From G965215145 sp965215145 (GTDB taxonomy: Bacteria; Bacteroidota; Rhodothermia; Rhodothermales; JANQRZ01), in the NCBI GenBank assembly GCA_965215145.1, contig OZ244038.1:1054001-1118000 (forward strand): DNA of 64,000 bases, read 5' to 3'. Position numbers and translations under genes: made by a program. Of the stretch, positions 16,315 to 27,196 are shown one piece after another (position 1 is the first letter of the stretch; each line of letters opens with the position of its first letter). The notes under the pieces were generated by a model. The model did not search any database. It worked only from the letters and a program-made list of their open reading frames with translations, and had not been told where the DNA came from.

Positions 16315-19300
16315 ATGCCCCCGCTCCGCCGCCACCTCGCCATCGCGCTATGCCTCGCGGCGTTGGTTGGGGGGACGTGGGCGCTCGAAGCCGCCTTCGT
16401 CGCCCGGCTCGAAGCGCGGGGCGTGGAGGCGCGGCGGGACGCTGCTGAGCGCGCGGCGGAGTCCGTGGCGGGGTCCATCGCCGAGCTCCAGCGCGACCTC
16501 GCCGCGCGGGCCCGCCGCGTCGCCGCCGAGCCCACCGTCGAGCGGGCCCTGCGCGACCCCGCCGCGCGGGACGCCGCCGTCGAGTGGTTCGCTGAACTGG
16601 ACCTCCCCGAGGGGACGGCCGTGGAGCTCTACACCCCGACGCCGACGCTGCTGGCGTGGGCCGGGCCGGGGCTCCCCCTCGACGCCGCCACCCGCCGCCT
16701 CGACTTCCTCGACACGCTCCAGGCCGCCGTGGCGACGGACGGCGCCTTCCGCGAGGCGGTCGCCGTGTGGCAGCCGGTGCGGGCGGGGGGCCGCGTCGTC
16801 GGCGCCGTCCGCGTGCTCCGGCTCGTCTCCGTCCGCGTCCCCGTCCGCAACCGCTACCTCCGCGACTTCGACCTTGCGGCGACGTGGGCGCGAGGGCTGC
16901 CGGCGTCCGTGGCCGTCAGCTTTGGGGAAGAACCGCCCCCGGCCCGGCCCGGCGTGGTGCTCCATGCCGCCCCCGCCCTCGACGGATCGACGCTCGCTTT
17001 CGTCGCCGCCACGGTCCCGCCAGCAACGGCAGTCGAGGCCTACGTGCGGGGCGGGTACAGAGATGCCCGCGCCTTTTTTCTCGCCCTCCTTGGGGGATGG
17101 CTCGTGTTCGGGTTGGTGCTGCTGGCGGGGGGCGCGCTGCGAGCGGGCCCGCTGATCACCTCGCGGCAGGCGAGGGCCCGGGCTGGGCTTGCCGTCGGCG
17201 GCGCGGCCGTGGGATGGTGGGGGCTGCGCTACGCGCTGCTCGCCCTCGACGTGCCGGGCCGCTTCTTCGGAGGAGAGCAGACCCCACCCGCTCTCGACCC
17301 AGCGTACCTCGGCTCCGGTGTGCTCGCCGGCCTAGCCGGCTCGGCGGTAGAGCTGATCGTCACGGCGGCGTTCGCCGTCGGGTTCGGAGCGGGGCTGCTG
17401 AGCGGGGCGCTGACGGTGCTGCGCGTGCGGCGAGTCCGTCGGCGGGCCGGCGACGGGCCGGTGTCGCCGGTGAGGTGGACCGCCACCGCGGCGGCGGTGG
17501 CGGCGGCGGGAGTGGCGGGCCTCGCCGCTGCGGCGCTCCTCGTCCACCGTGCCACCCTCGACGCCACGCTCGGCTTCTTCGACCGCATCGAGCCGCTGGC
17601 GGACGGGCTCGTGACGCCCGTCCTCGGCGCCTTCGGGCTGATCGGGCTCGGCGCGCTGCTGACGCTCGCGGCGCTCGCGCTGACCGTCGGGGTGCGGGGG
17701 GCGGGGCGATGGCTCGCTGGGCTCGGGGTGACGGCTGGGGTGCTCCTCGCGGCGTACGCGCTGACCCCGCTGGGAGACGTGCTCTCGCCGTTCGTCGCGC
17801 TCGGCGCGTTCGCGCTGGCGGCGGGGGGCGCGGCGCTGCTGACGCACCGGCCGCTGCGGTGGACGTGGCTGTTCACCCTGCGCGGCGCTGTCGGCGCGGC
17901 GCTCGCGGCGGCGCTCCTCGCCTACCCCATCGCGTTCGCGGCGGCACGCCAGAAGGAGGAGGCCCGCGTGCGCGACGCCGCCGAGGACTTCGCCGACGGT
18001 GAGGACGCCCGCGTAGCCTACGCCCTCGAAAGCGTCCTCCTCGACGCCCGGTCCGCCGAGGCCGTCCGCGCCGTGCTCTCGACCGGCTTGGATGCCGCCC
18101 GCGCCGACTCCGTCGCCGCCGAGCTCGTCTCCGGCTCGCTCCTGGCCGCCCTCGCCGACTACACCGTCGCCCTCACCCTCCACGCCCCCGACGGCGACAC
18201 CCTCGCGCACTACCGCGACGAGCCGCCCCCCGGCGCCGAGCCCGCCCCGACCGGCGCCGACGGCCTCGGCTTCGGGGAGCTCCGGCGCCGCTTCGAGCGG
18301 AGCGTGGCCGCCGGCATCGTGGTCGAGCGCGAGCCGACGGCGGGGCGGGGCGGGCTCTACCGCTACGCGGGGATCGGCCCCGTCCGCCCGGTGCCGGACT
18401 CCGTGGCGGGGTGGCTCACGGCCCACGCCGAGCCGAAGCCGGCCCGGTACGTCTCCGAGACCCCGTTCCCCCGCGTGCTCGTCCCGGCCGGCCTCTACCG
18501 CCTCGCCGAGGGGGAGTGGGCCTTCGCGGTGTTCGAGGGCGGGGTGCTGACGCGCCCCCGCGGCGGCTCGTTCGGGCGGCTCCGGCTGCCGGCGACGGTG
18601 CGGACGCTGGCGCCCGGCGAATCGCTCTGGCGGACCGAGCGGGTCGAGGGCGCGCCCACGCGGATCTACTACCGTCGGCTCGCGGAGGGGGTCACCATCG
18701 TCGCCGCGCGCGGCCCCGCCACGACGCTCTTCGACCACCTCTACTTCTACCTCCGCCTCCTCCTCCCGATGCTCGTGCTGGCCGGGCTCGCCTACGGCGC
18801 CGGGGAGGCGGTCCGGCGGAGCGGGTACGCGCCGGCCCCACCGCCGCGGCTCCGGGACCGCGTGCTCCACCGGTTCTTCCTCGTCGGCCTCGCCTCCATC
18901 GCCGTCACGGGGCTCGTCGGGCGCGGCGCCATCGTGGAGCAGAACCGGGAGGCCGTCGAGGACCGGCTCAAGCGGCGGCTCGCGCGCGTCGAGGACGCCC
19001 TCTACGCCGAGGCCGGGGGGGCCGCCGCCCTCGCCGCGCCGGAGCGGATCCTCGACCGCGGCCGGCCGGACGTGATCGGCCCCCGCCTCGGGCTCGACGT
19101 GAACCTCTACCGCGGCGCCGAGCTCGTGGCGTCGAGCCGGGGGCAGCTCGTCCGGCAGCGGCTCATCGAGCGGCGCCTCCCCATCGGCGTCGTCGAGGCG
19201 CTGTTCGTCCGGGGCGAGCGCTACGCCTTCGCCACCGAGCGGATCGGGGGGTTCACCTACACCACCGGCTACGAGGCGCTCCCCGACGCCCGGGGCCACC

Positions 19301-20370
19301 CCGCCGTCGTCGTCGCCGTGCCGACGCTGCCGGAGCAGATCGCCATCGAGGCCGAGCAGGCGCGGATGGTGGCGTACCTGTTCGGCGTGCTCCTCCTCCT
19401 GCTCCTCGTCATCTCCGTCGTCGCGCGGGTACTGGCGAACCAGGTCACCCGCCCGTTCCAGCGCCTCCGCGACGGCCTCCGCGCCGTCGGCGCCGGCGAG
19501 ACCCCGGCCGAGCCGCTGCCGGTCGAGGTCCGCGACGAGGTGGGGGAGGTGGTCGAGACGTTCAACGCCATGCGCGACCAGTTAGAAGAGAGCCGGCGGA
19601 AGCTGGCCGCGCAGGAGCGCGAGCTCGCGTGGCGCGAGATGGCGCAGCAGGTGGCCCACGAGATCAAGAACCCGCTGACGCCGATGAAGCTCTCGGTCCA
19701 GCACCTCCAGCAGGCGTTCGACCGCTCCGGCGCGGACGGCGGCTCCGCTGTCGGCGCGGGAGATGGCGCGGCCGACGGCGCAGGTGGGGGAGGAGCGGGG
19801 GGGCGGTTCGGGCGGCTCTTCCGCGACAAGACCGCCACGCTCATCGAGCAGATCGACGCGCTGAGCCGGATCGCCGGGGAGTTCTCGAGCTTCGCCCGCC
19901 TCCCCGACCGTCACCCCGAGCGGGTCGACCTCAGCGAGGTCGTCCGGCAGGCGGCGGCGCTCGTGGCGGAGGAGCCCAACGTCGAGGTCGTCCTCGCTCT
20001 CGCCTCCGAGCCGCTCCCCGTCGTCGCCGACCGCGAGGAGCTGCGGCGGGTCTACATCAACCTCGTCAAGAACGCCCAGCAGGCCATCCCTGCGGGCGAG
20101 CGCGGCACGATCACCGTCCGCACCGGGCGGCGCCCAACGCCCTACGGCAGGGTGCTGGCCTGGAGCGCCGTCGAGGACACCGGCGCCGGCATCCCCGAGG
20201 CCGTCCGCGACCGGATCTTCCGCCCGAACTTCTCGACGAAGACGAGCGGGATGGGGCTCGGCCTCGCCATCGCGCGGAAGGCCATCGAGGACAGCGGCGG
20301 CACCATCGCCTTCGAGACCACGCCCGGCCTCGGCACCACCTTCACCGTCGCCCTCCCATTGGCGGAGTGA
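16315..20370 (+). CDS. NtrY-like multi-pass sensor histidine kinase
   Basis: A 1351-residue membrane kinase. It has an N-terminal membrane segment, a periplasmic sensor region (about 35-240), a block of several membrane segments (about 250-540), a second large extracytoplasmic region, further membrane segments (near 815 and 1025), a HAMP domain, then HisKA and HATPase_c. The phospho-accepting histidine is H1115 in QVAHEIKNPLTPMKL, the N-box Asn is N1253 (NLVKNAQQA), and the G boxes are DTGAGIPE and GMGLGLAIARKAI. A Gly/Ala-rich insert of about 30 residues follows the first HisKA helix. The ATG at 16315 is used; the upstream TTG is less likely. No response regulator gene is adjacent, so it is an orphan here. 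Confidence 0.9.
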   Translation: MPPLRRHLAIALCLAALVGGTWALEAAFVARLEARGVEARRDAAERAAESVAGSIAELQRDLAARARRVAAEPTVERALRDPAARDAAVEWFAELDLPEGTAVELYTPTPTLLAWAGPGLPLDAATRRLDFLDTLQAAVATDGAFREAVAVWQPVRAGGRVVGAVRVLRLVSVRVPVRNRYLRDFDLAATWARGLPASVAVSFGEEPPPARPGVVLHAAPALDGSTLAFVAATVPPATAVEAYVRGGYRDARAFFLALLGGWLVFGLVLLAGGALRAGPLITSRQARARAGLAVGGAAVGWWGLRYALLALDVPGRFFGGEQTPPALDPAYLGSGVLAGLAGSAVELIVTAAFAVGFGAGLLSGALTVLRVRRVRRRAGDGPVSPVRWTATAAAVAAAGVAGLAAAALLVHRATLDATLGFFDRIEPLADGLVTPVLGAFGLIGLGALLTLAALALTVGVRGAGRWLAGLGVTAGVLLAAYALTPLGDVLSPFVALGAFALAAGGAALLTHRPLRWTWLFTLRGAVGAALAAALLAYPIAFAAARQKEEARVRDAAEDFADGEDARVAYALESVLLDARSAEAVRAVLSTGLDAARADSVAAELVSGSLLAALADYTVALTLHAPDGDTLAHYRDEPPPGAEPAPTGADGLGFGELRRRFERSVAAGIVVEREPTAGRGGLYRYAGIGPVRPVPDSVAGWLTAHAEPKPARYVSETPFPRVLVPAGLYRLAEGEWAFAVFEGGVLTRPRGGSFGRLRLPATVRTLAPGESLWRTERVEGAPTRIYYRRLAEGVTIVAARGPATTLFDHLYFYLRLLLPMLVLAGLAYGAGEAVRRSGYAPAPPPRLRDRVLHRFFLVGLASIAVTGLVGRGAIVEQNREAVEDRLKRRLARVEDALYAEAGGAAALAAPERILDRGRPDVIGPRLGLDVNLYRGAELVASSRGQLVRQRLIERRLPIGVVEALFVRGERYAFATERIGGFTYTTGYEALPDARGHPAVVVAVPTLPEQIAIEAEQARMVAYLFGVLLLLLLVISVVARVLANQVTRPFQRLRDGLRAVGAGETPAEPLPVEVRDEVGEVVETFNAMRDQLEESRRKLAAQERELAWREMAQQVAHEIKNPLTPMKLSVQHLQQAFDRSGADGGSAVGAGDGAADGAGGGGAGGRFGRLFRDKTATLIEQIDALSRIAGEFSSFARLPDRHPERVDLSEVVRQAAALVAEEPNVEVVLALASEPLPVVADREELRRVYINLVKNAQQAIPAGERGTITVRTGRRPTPYGRVLAWSAVEDTGAGIPEAVRDRIFRPNFSTKTSGMGLGLAIARKAIEDSGGTIAFETTPGLGTTFTVALPLAE

Positions 20371-20378
20371 GGCCCCGT

Positions 20379-20677
20379 CTACGTCCGTCCGCTCCAGTAC
20401 TCCGGGCGGCGGCGCTCGTGTGCGATCGCGAGGATCAGAAGGGCCTGCTCCTCAGCCCAGTAGATCACGTAATACGGAAACCGCCTGAGCGGCCATCGTC
20501 TCAGCGCATCGTGGGCGGCGACCGGAGCACCGAGGCCGGGGGCCTCTGCGAGGAGTCCGACGACGCGCCCAGCTCAGTCACGAACTGCGCACCCAGCCCA
20601 AGCGCCTGCTCCTCGTAATAGGCCGACGCTTCGAGAAGCTCGGCTCGCGCTGAGGGGTGGAAGCCTACCCCGGTCAT
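20379..20677 (-). pseudogene. ParE/RelE-type toxin gene broken by a frameshift
   Basis: Starting at the ATG 20677, which overlaps the antitoxin stop as ATGA, the frame reads MTGVGFHPSARAELLEASAY and YEEQALGLGAQFVTELG, the N-terminal helices of a ParE-like toxin. It then falls into an unrelated frame with an early stop. The rest is intact one frame away: RVVGLLAEAPGLGAPVAAHD, then RRFPYYVIYWAEEQALLILA and HERRRPEYWSGRT, stop at 20379-20381. Adding one G to the GGG after the GAG-CTG codons would restore a toxin of about 99 residues. Either the toxin is dead or a base is missing from the sequence. Confidence 0.75.
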
Positions 20678-20892
20678 CCCAGCGCCTTCCGCGCGTCTGC
20701 GAAGACCTCCGAAGCGGGAGCGGGGGCGACTTCACCGGCACGGACGGCATCGGAGCGCCGTGCCGACTCTTCGGCCCACGCCTGCATGACTTCGTCGGCC
20801 TCATCAAGGCTGGCGATGAGGTGACGGACGAGAGCGGCGCGCTCTTCACGGGGGAGTTGGAGCGCTCGGGATTCGATGTCTTGGATGCTCAT
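20674..20892 (-). CDS. Addiction-module antitoxin (Unstab_antitox-like)
   Basis: A 72-residue product, MSIQDIESRALQLPREERAA followed by LVRHLIASLDEADEVMQAWA and EESARRSDAVRAGEV. This matches the short helical antitoxins that precede ParE/RelE toxins: an N-terminal helix pair with the LPREERAALV pattern and a C-terminal E.-RR-A segment. It overlaps the broken toxin by 4 nt. If the toxin is truly dead, this antitoxin is an orphan. Confidence 0.82.
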   Translation of the reverse strand: MSIQDIESRALQLPREERAALVRHLIASLDEADEVMQAWAEESARRSDAVRAGEVAPAPASEVFADARKALG

Positions 20893-20998
20893 CGCTGGAG
20901 ACTCGCTGTTCAGCTCGACAGACCAGCTACCGGGTCAGTCGGTTCCGCGCCGCCTGCAGCGGGCGACGGAGCCGAAGAGGCCGAGCCGCCGGATGGGG

Positions 20999-21540
20999 TT
21001 AACGGAGAGCCAGGCAGCCTTGCGGCGCAGAGGGCTGCCCATCCGCTAAAGGCAGCGCTGTGGATGGGTGGCCTTGCCGAGCAAACGCGCTTATCCCCCG
21101 TGCTGATAACACCGCCCATTGAGGCTGGTCGTGCGGCGTCGGCAGCGGGAGCCACTCTTGGTGGTGCCAGAGCATCGAACCGCTGTTCCTCGAGGTGATG
21201 TGCTCCGGGATCGTGCGGTGCCGCTTGAGCTTGAACGGGCGCGTGGGGCCGTTGAGCGAGAGCCAGAGCGCGCACGGGCTTCGGTTCCCAGCTTAAGGAA
21301 AATGTCTGCAATCCACCCGGATGTGTCCGCATGAGCAACATGGAAATAAATCCCGTCGCGCCCCAGCACCGTAAGTGTGTCGCCAGCAGGTACCTGTGCG
21401 ATGATGGCTGCGCTAGCACGCGGCGCGTCTTTGAGCGCAGCACTCCGACGAGCAACGACTTCAGACAGGTCTGCTGTCTCCTGAGCGTGTGCCACGCTTC
21501 CAGCCAGCAGCAGCGGTGTGAGGAAAAGGAGTTTTCTCAT
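20999..21540 (-). pseudogene. Exported SH3-like domain protein, frameshifted
   Basis: From the ATG at 21540 the product has a signal peptide (MRKLLFLTPLLLAGSVAHAQ) and a bacterial SH3-like domain (IIAQVPAGDTLTVLGRDGIY, FHVAHADTSGWIADIFLKLG). The frame then becomes Ser/Arg-rich. Protein-like sequence resumes one frame away (NRSPCALWLSLNGPTRPFKL, RTIPEHITSRNSGSMLWHHQ, EWLPLPTPHDQPQWAVLSAR) and runs to a TAA at 20999-21001. One extra G in the GGG of CTG-GGA-ACC would join the halves (LGNRSPCALWL). The second half is not recognised. G+C is lower than in neighbours. Confidence 0.65.
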
Positions 21541-21730
21541 TGGCCTGTTGACGGTGAGGAAGGAGCAGCGACCCGAAGTTATCAGGGCGGACGGGAGTGT
21601 TGTCAGGTCCCGAGGTGTGGTAGCGTGTTGGGGCTAGGGACGGCGCCGCAAGGTAAAGGTCAAGGCCATCGCAGCCTCAACCAAGCTCAGCAGTCTCACT
21701 CTACCGGTTGCGCGCTGTGCGAGGGCGGTG

Positions 21731-21738
21731 TAGCTTCG
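21731..21738 (+). promoter_or_regulatory. Putative -7 element of the trkA-trkH operon
   Basis: TAGCTTCG, 45 nt upstream of the trkA ATG at 21784. The preceding region 21541-21730 shows no other recognisable feature. Confidence 0.4.
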
Positions 21739-21783
21739 CTGCCCGTCGCGCCGATCCGCGCGGCCTCCACCTCCCCCACCTGC

Positions 21784-23193
21784 ATGCGCGCCATCGTCGT
21801 CGGCGCCGGCGATGTCGGCTACGACGTCGCCCGGATGCTCTCCCTGCAGCGGCACGACGTCACCGTCATCGACACGGACGCCGAGAAGGTCCAGCACGTC
21901 CGCGACACGCTCGACGTGCTCGCCGTCCGCGGCAGTGGGACCTCGGCGCGGACGCTGGAGGAGGCCGGCATTCGCGAGGCCGAGATCCTCGTCGCCGTGA
22001 CGGACGTGGACGAGGTGAACCTCATCGCGTCCATGCTCGCCGAGCGCGTCGGCGTCGAGACCGTCACCATCGCGCGCGTCCGCTCGGACGAGTTCACCGG
22101 CGCCGGCGCCGTCCTCAGCCAGGGGGACTTCGGGATCGACCTCATCATCCACCCCGAGGAGTCCACGGCGGCCGAGGCCGTGGCGCTGCTCCAGCGGGCC
22201 GCGGCGACGGACATCGTCGAGCTGGCGGGAGGGCGGCTCCAGCTCGTCGGCATCCGGATCGACCGCGGAAGCCCCGTGGCGGGGGAGGAGCTGCAGAGCC
22301 TCGCCCGGCGGACGAGCCACCTCACCTTCCGCGTGATGGGCATCGTCCGCGGCGCGCGCACCATCGTGCCGCGCGGCGACGAGCGGCTGCAGCAGGACGA
22401 CCAGGTGTTCGTCGTCGTCGAGAGCGGGCAGATCCCGCAGGTCGCCCACGCCCTCGGCAAGAGCGGCAGCCGGCTGGAGCACGTGATGATCCTCGGCGGC
22501 ACTAAGGTCGCCGGGCGGATCGCGGCGCGGCTCTGCGGCCGCCGCCGCCGGGGCGGCCCGAAGATCAAGCTCATCGAGCCCGACGCCGACCGCGCCCGCC
22601 GGCTCGCCGAGGAGCTGGAGGGCGCCCTCGTCATCCACGGCGACCCCTCCGACATCGATCTCCTCGTGCTCGAAGGCGTCGGCGAGATGGACGCGTTCGT
22701 GGCCGTCACCGCCGACGAGGAGTCGAACCTCGTGAGCTGCCTCATGGCGAAGCACCTCGGCGTGCGGAAGACGGTGGCGCTGCTCTCGAAGGGGAACTAC
22801 ATCCCCATCAGCCGCTCCATCGGGCTCGACGCCGCCGTGAGCCAGAAGCTCGCCGTCAGCCGCGAGGTCCTCCGGTTCCTCCGCGGCAAGCACGTCACCA
22901 GCGTGGCGACGGTGCTCGGCCTCGACGCCGAGATCCTGGAGCTGGAGCCGGGGCCGACGGCGGCCGTCGTGCGCGCGCCGCTGCGGGAGCAGAAGCTGCC
23001 GCGCGGCGTCCTCATCGCCGCCGTCGTCCATCGCGCCGCCCCGGCCGGCGGCGATGGGGTGGGGGGCGGTGAGGTCGAGATCGCCACGGGGCAGACCGTG
23101 ATCCGCCCCGGCGACCGCGCCATCGTGTTCGCCACGCCGAACCGGATGGACGAGGTGGCCGAGGTGTTCGGGCAGGCCGAGCCGGCGCGCTAG
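21784..23193 (+). CDS. trkA: Trk potassium uptake regulatory subunit TrkA
   Basis: Cytoplasmic nucleotide-binding gate subunit of the Trk/Ktr potassium transporter. The 469 residues contain two RCK-N/RCK-C tandem units. The first Rossmann domain starts MRAIVVGAGDVGYDVARML (GxGxxG) with IDTD at the end of the second strand. The second starts near residue 236 (MILGGTKVAGRIAARL) with IEPD. Each is followed by a TrkA-C domain. The ATG at 21784 fits the Rossmann start; upstream codons in the open frame are not conserved. trkH begins 12 nt after its stop, so the two are one operon. Confidence 0.95.
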   Translation: MRAIVVGAGDVGYDVARMLSLQRHDVTVIDTDAEKVQHVRDTLDVLAVRGSGTSARTLEEAGIREAEILVAVTDVDEVNLIASMLAERVGVETVTIARVRSDEFTGAGAVLSQGDFGIDLIIHPEESTAAEAVALLQRAAATDIVELAGGRLQLVGIRIDRGSPVAGEELQSLARRTSHLTFRVMGIVRGARTIVPRGDERLQQDDQVFVVVESGQIPQVAHALGKSGSRLEHVMILGGTKVAGRIAARLCGRRRRGGPKIKLIEPDADRARRLAEELEGALVIHGDPSDIDLLVLEGVGEMDAFVAVTADEESNLVSCLMAKHLGVRKTVALLSKGNYIPISRSIGLDAAVSQKLAVSREVLRFLRGKHVTSVATVLGLDAEILELEPGPTAAVVRAPLREQKLPRGVLIAAVVHRAAPAGGDGVGGGEVEIATGQTVIRPGDRAIVFATPNRMDEVAEVFGQAEPAR

Positions 23194-23205
23194 CGCCCCA
23201 CCGCG

Positions 23206-24864
23206 ATGGTCCTCCACCTGAAGGCCGTGCTCGGGACGCTCGGCGCGCTACTCGGCGCGCTCGGGGTGGCGCTGCTGCTGCCGGCGCTCGTCGGGCTCCT
23301 GTACGGCGAGGCGTCGTGGTGGACGTTCGCGGTCACGGCCGCCGTCTCGCTCGCCGTCGGCGGCGGGGCGTATGCGGCGTGGCGCCCGCAGGGGGAGGAC
23401 GCGCTGCGCATCCGCGAGGGATTCGCCGTCGTGGCGACGGCGTGGCTGCTGCTCTCGCTCGTCGGCGCGCTGCCGTGGGTGCTGGCCGGCCTCGTTGGCT
23501 ACACCGACGCCTTCTTCGAGACGATGAGCGGGTTCACCACCACCGGCGCCACCATCCTCGGCGGGGCCGACACGCCCGCCATCGAGGCCGTCCCCAACGG
23601 GTTCCTGTTCTGGCGCAGCCTCACCCACTGGCTCGGGGGGATGGGCGTCGTCGTGCTCACGCTCGCCGTGCTGCCGATCCTCGGGATCGGGGGGATGCAG
23701 CTCTTCCGGGCCGAGGTGCCGGGGCCGAGCGCCGACAAGCTGACCCCGCGCGTGCGCGAGACGGCCAAGCGGCTCTGGGCGATCTACGTCGGCCTCACCG
23801 CCGTGCAGGTCCTCCTGCTGCTCCCGGCGATGTCTCCCTTCGACGCCGTGAACCACGCCTTCGCGACGATGGCGACGGGCGGCTTCTCAACCGAGAACGG
23901 CTCGGTCGGGCAGTACGGTAGCGCCTACATCGACTGGGTTATCACGCTGTTCATGTTCGCGGCGGGGATGAACTTCGCGCTCCACTTCGCCGTGCTGCAC
24001 GGCAACCTATCAGCGCCGTGGCGGAGCCAGGAGTTCCGGGTCTACGCCGGGATCATCCTCGGCGCGACGGTGCTGATGACGGTCGCGCTATGGGAGCCGG
24101 CGCGGTCCATCGTCCCCCCGCCCGCCACGCTCGACGGGGAGGTCGTGGTCCGAGAGACCCCGGAGCAGCCGGCCGAGGGCGTGGCCTCCGACGCGGCGAC
24201 GACGGCGCCGGGGGGCCGCGCGGGCTCCGAGGGGATGGGCGGCGGCGCCGAGCTCGCGGAGTCCGACGAGCCCGTGACGGGCCGCACGGTCGTGCGCTAC
24301 GAGGGGGCCGCGGACGCCCTCCGCTACGCCGCCTTCCAGGCCGTCGCCATCGTCACCACGACGGGGTTCGGGACGGCCGACTACGAGCTGTGGCCGCCGC
24401 TGGCCGTCGGGGCGATCTTCGCGCTGTTCTTCGTCGGCGGCATGGCCGGGTCCACGGGCGGCGGCGTGAAGGTGGTCCGGGTGCTGCTGATCCTGAAGAA
24501 CTCGTTCCGCGAGATGCACCAGCTCCTGCACCCGCAGGCCGTCCTCCCGCTCCGGCTCGACCACCGCGTCGTGCCCGAGGGCATCATGCGGAACGTGCTC
24601 TCGTTCATCGTGCTCTACATCGGCCTGATCGGCGCGGGCACGCTCGTGATGGGGCTGCTCGGGCTCGACCTCCTGAGCGCATTCAGCGCCACGTTCTCGT
24701 CGGTCGGCAACGTCGGCCCCGCGTTCGGGACGTTCGGGCCGACGGAGAACTACACCCACGTCCCGGCGGTGGGGAAGTGGGTGCTGGCGCTGTTAATGAT
24801 GGCGGGGCGACTGGAGATTTTCACCGTGCTCGCCCTGTTCCTCCCCGACTTCTGGCGACGGTGA
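23206..24864 (+). CDS. trkH: Trk potassium transporter membrane subunit TrkH
   Basis: Inner-membrane potassium channel subunit gated by TrkA. The 552 residues carry four pore repeats whose filter-like segments are visible: TTTGATILGG, MATGGFSTENG, TTTGFGTADYE and SSVGNVGPAFG. A hydrophilic loop of about 70 residues between repeats 2 and 3 (rich in Glu, Ala, Gly; GGRAGSEGMGGGAELAES) is longer than in most TrkH. It ends in LFLPDFWRR, a common TrkH terminus. It directly follows trkA and converges on acs with a palindrome in between. Confidence 0.95.
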   Translation: MVLHLKAVLGTLGALLGALGVALLLPALVGLLYGEASWWTFAVTAAVSLAVGGGAYAAWRPQGEDALRIREGFAVVATAWLLLSLVGALPWVLAGLVGYTDAFFETMSGFTTTGATILGGADTPAIEAVPNGFLFWRSLTHWLGGMGVVVLTLAVLPILGIGGMQLFRAEVPGPSADKLTPRVRETAKRLWAIYVGLTAVQVLLLLPAMSPFDAVNHAFATMATGGFSTENGSVGQYGSAYIDWVITLFMFAAGMNFALHFAVLHGNLSAPWRSQEFRVYAGIILGATVLMTVALWEPARSIVPPPATLDGEVVVRETPEQPAEGVASDAATTAPGGRAGSEGMGGGAELAESDEPVTGRTVVRYEGAADALRYAAFQAVAIVTTTGFGTADYELWPPLAVGAIFALFFVGGMAGSTGGGVKVVRVLLILKNSFREMHQLLHPQAVLPLRLDHRVVPEGIMRNVLSFIVLYIGLIGAGTLVMGLLGLDLLSAFSATFSSVGNVGPAFGTFGPTENYTHVPAVGKWVLALLMMAGRLEIFTVLALFLPDFWRR

Positions 24865-24882
24865 CGCGCGCCGCTGACGGGC

Positions 24883-24912
24883 GTAGGGGCACGATATATC
24901 TCGTGCCCCTAC
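24883..24912. repeat. Palindromic repeat between convergent trkH and acs
   Basis: 12-nt perfect arms GTAGGGGCACGA/TCGTGCCCCTAC around a 6-nt loop TATATC. It lies 18 nt after the trkH stop and 14 nt from the acs stop, well placed as a bidirectional terminator. Confidence 0.85.
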
Positions 24913-24926
24913 CGGATCCTCTGTGC

Positions 24927-26927
<2,001 letters not shown>

Positions 26928-26989
26928 GGTTTGGAGAGGGGTCGGTGCTGGAGGATGCTATCGCTTATGCGGGGGTTTCCCCATAACCC

Positions 26990-27090
26990 GTCATCCCCGA
27001 CTCGATCGGGGATCCATGCAGGGCTGGCGCCGGGCACGACCGATGGCCAGGCACGACCGCTGCATGGATCCCCGCCTGCGCGGGGATGAC
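26990..27090. repeat. 101-bp long inverted repeat (GTCATCCCCG...CGGGGATGAC)
   Basis: Outer arms begin GTCATCCCCGA and end CGCGGGGATGAC. Inner arms GGATCCATGCA/TGCATGGATCC enclose a GC-rich centre containing two GGC(A/G)CGACC words. It lies in the 269-nt divergent region between acs and the amidohydrolase. It is a different family from the GTAGGGGC palindromes; similar GTCAT(C/T)CCCG hairpins are common in other bacteria. Confidence 0.8.
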
Positions 27091-27167
27091 TCTACGGGGG
27101 AACTTCAGCAGGCCGCTGTCGCGCGTAAGCGTAGGTGACAGATGGGGTCCCTGTCAAGCCCCCCGAC

Positions 27168-27175
27168 TATCTTCG
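27168..27175 (+). promoter_or_regulatory. Putative -7 element of the amidohydrolase gene
   Basis: TATCTTCG, 21 nt upstream of the ATG at 27197. Confidence 0.4.
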
Positions 27176-27196
27176 GCCTCCACCGCCGCCGATCCC

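Noticed and set aside
20999..21100. Possible integron attC site (GTTAAC-flanked dyad)
   Set aside because: The ends do not match the attC core consensus, the internal pairing is poor and no integrase gene is present.
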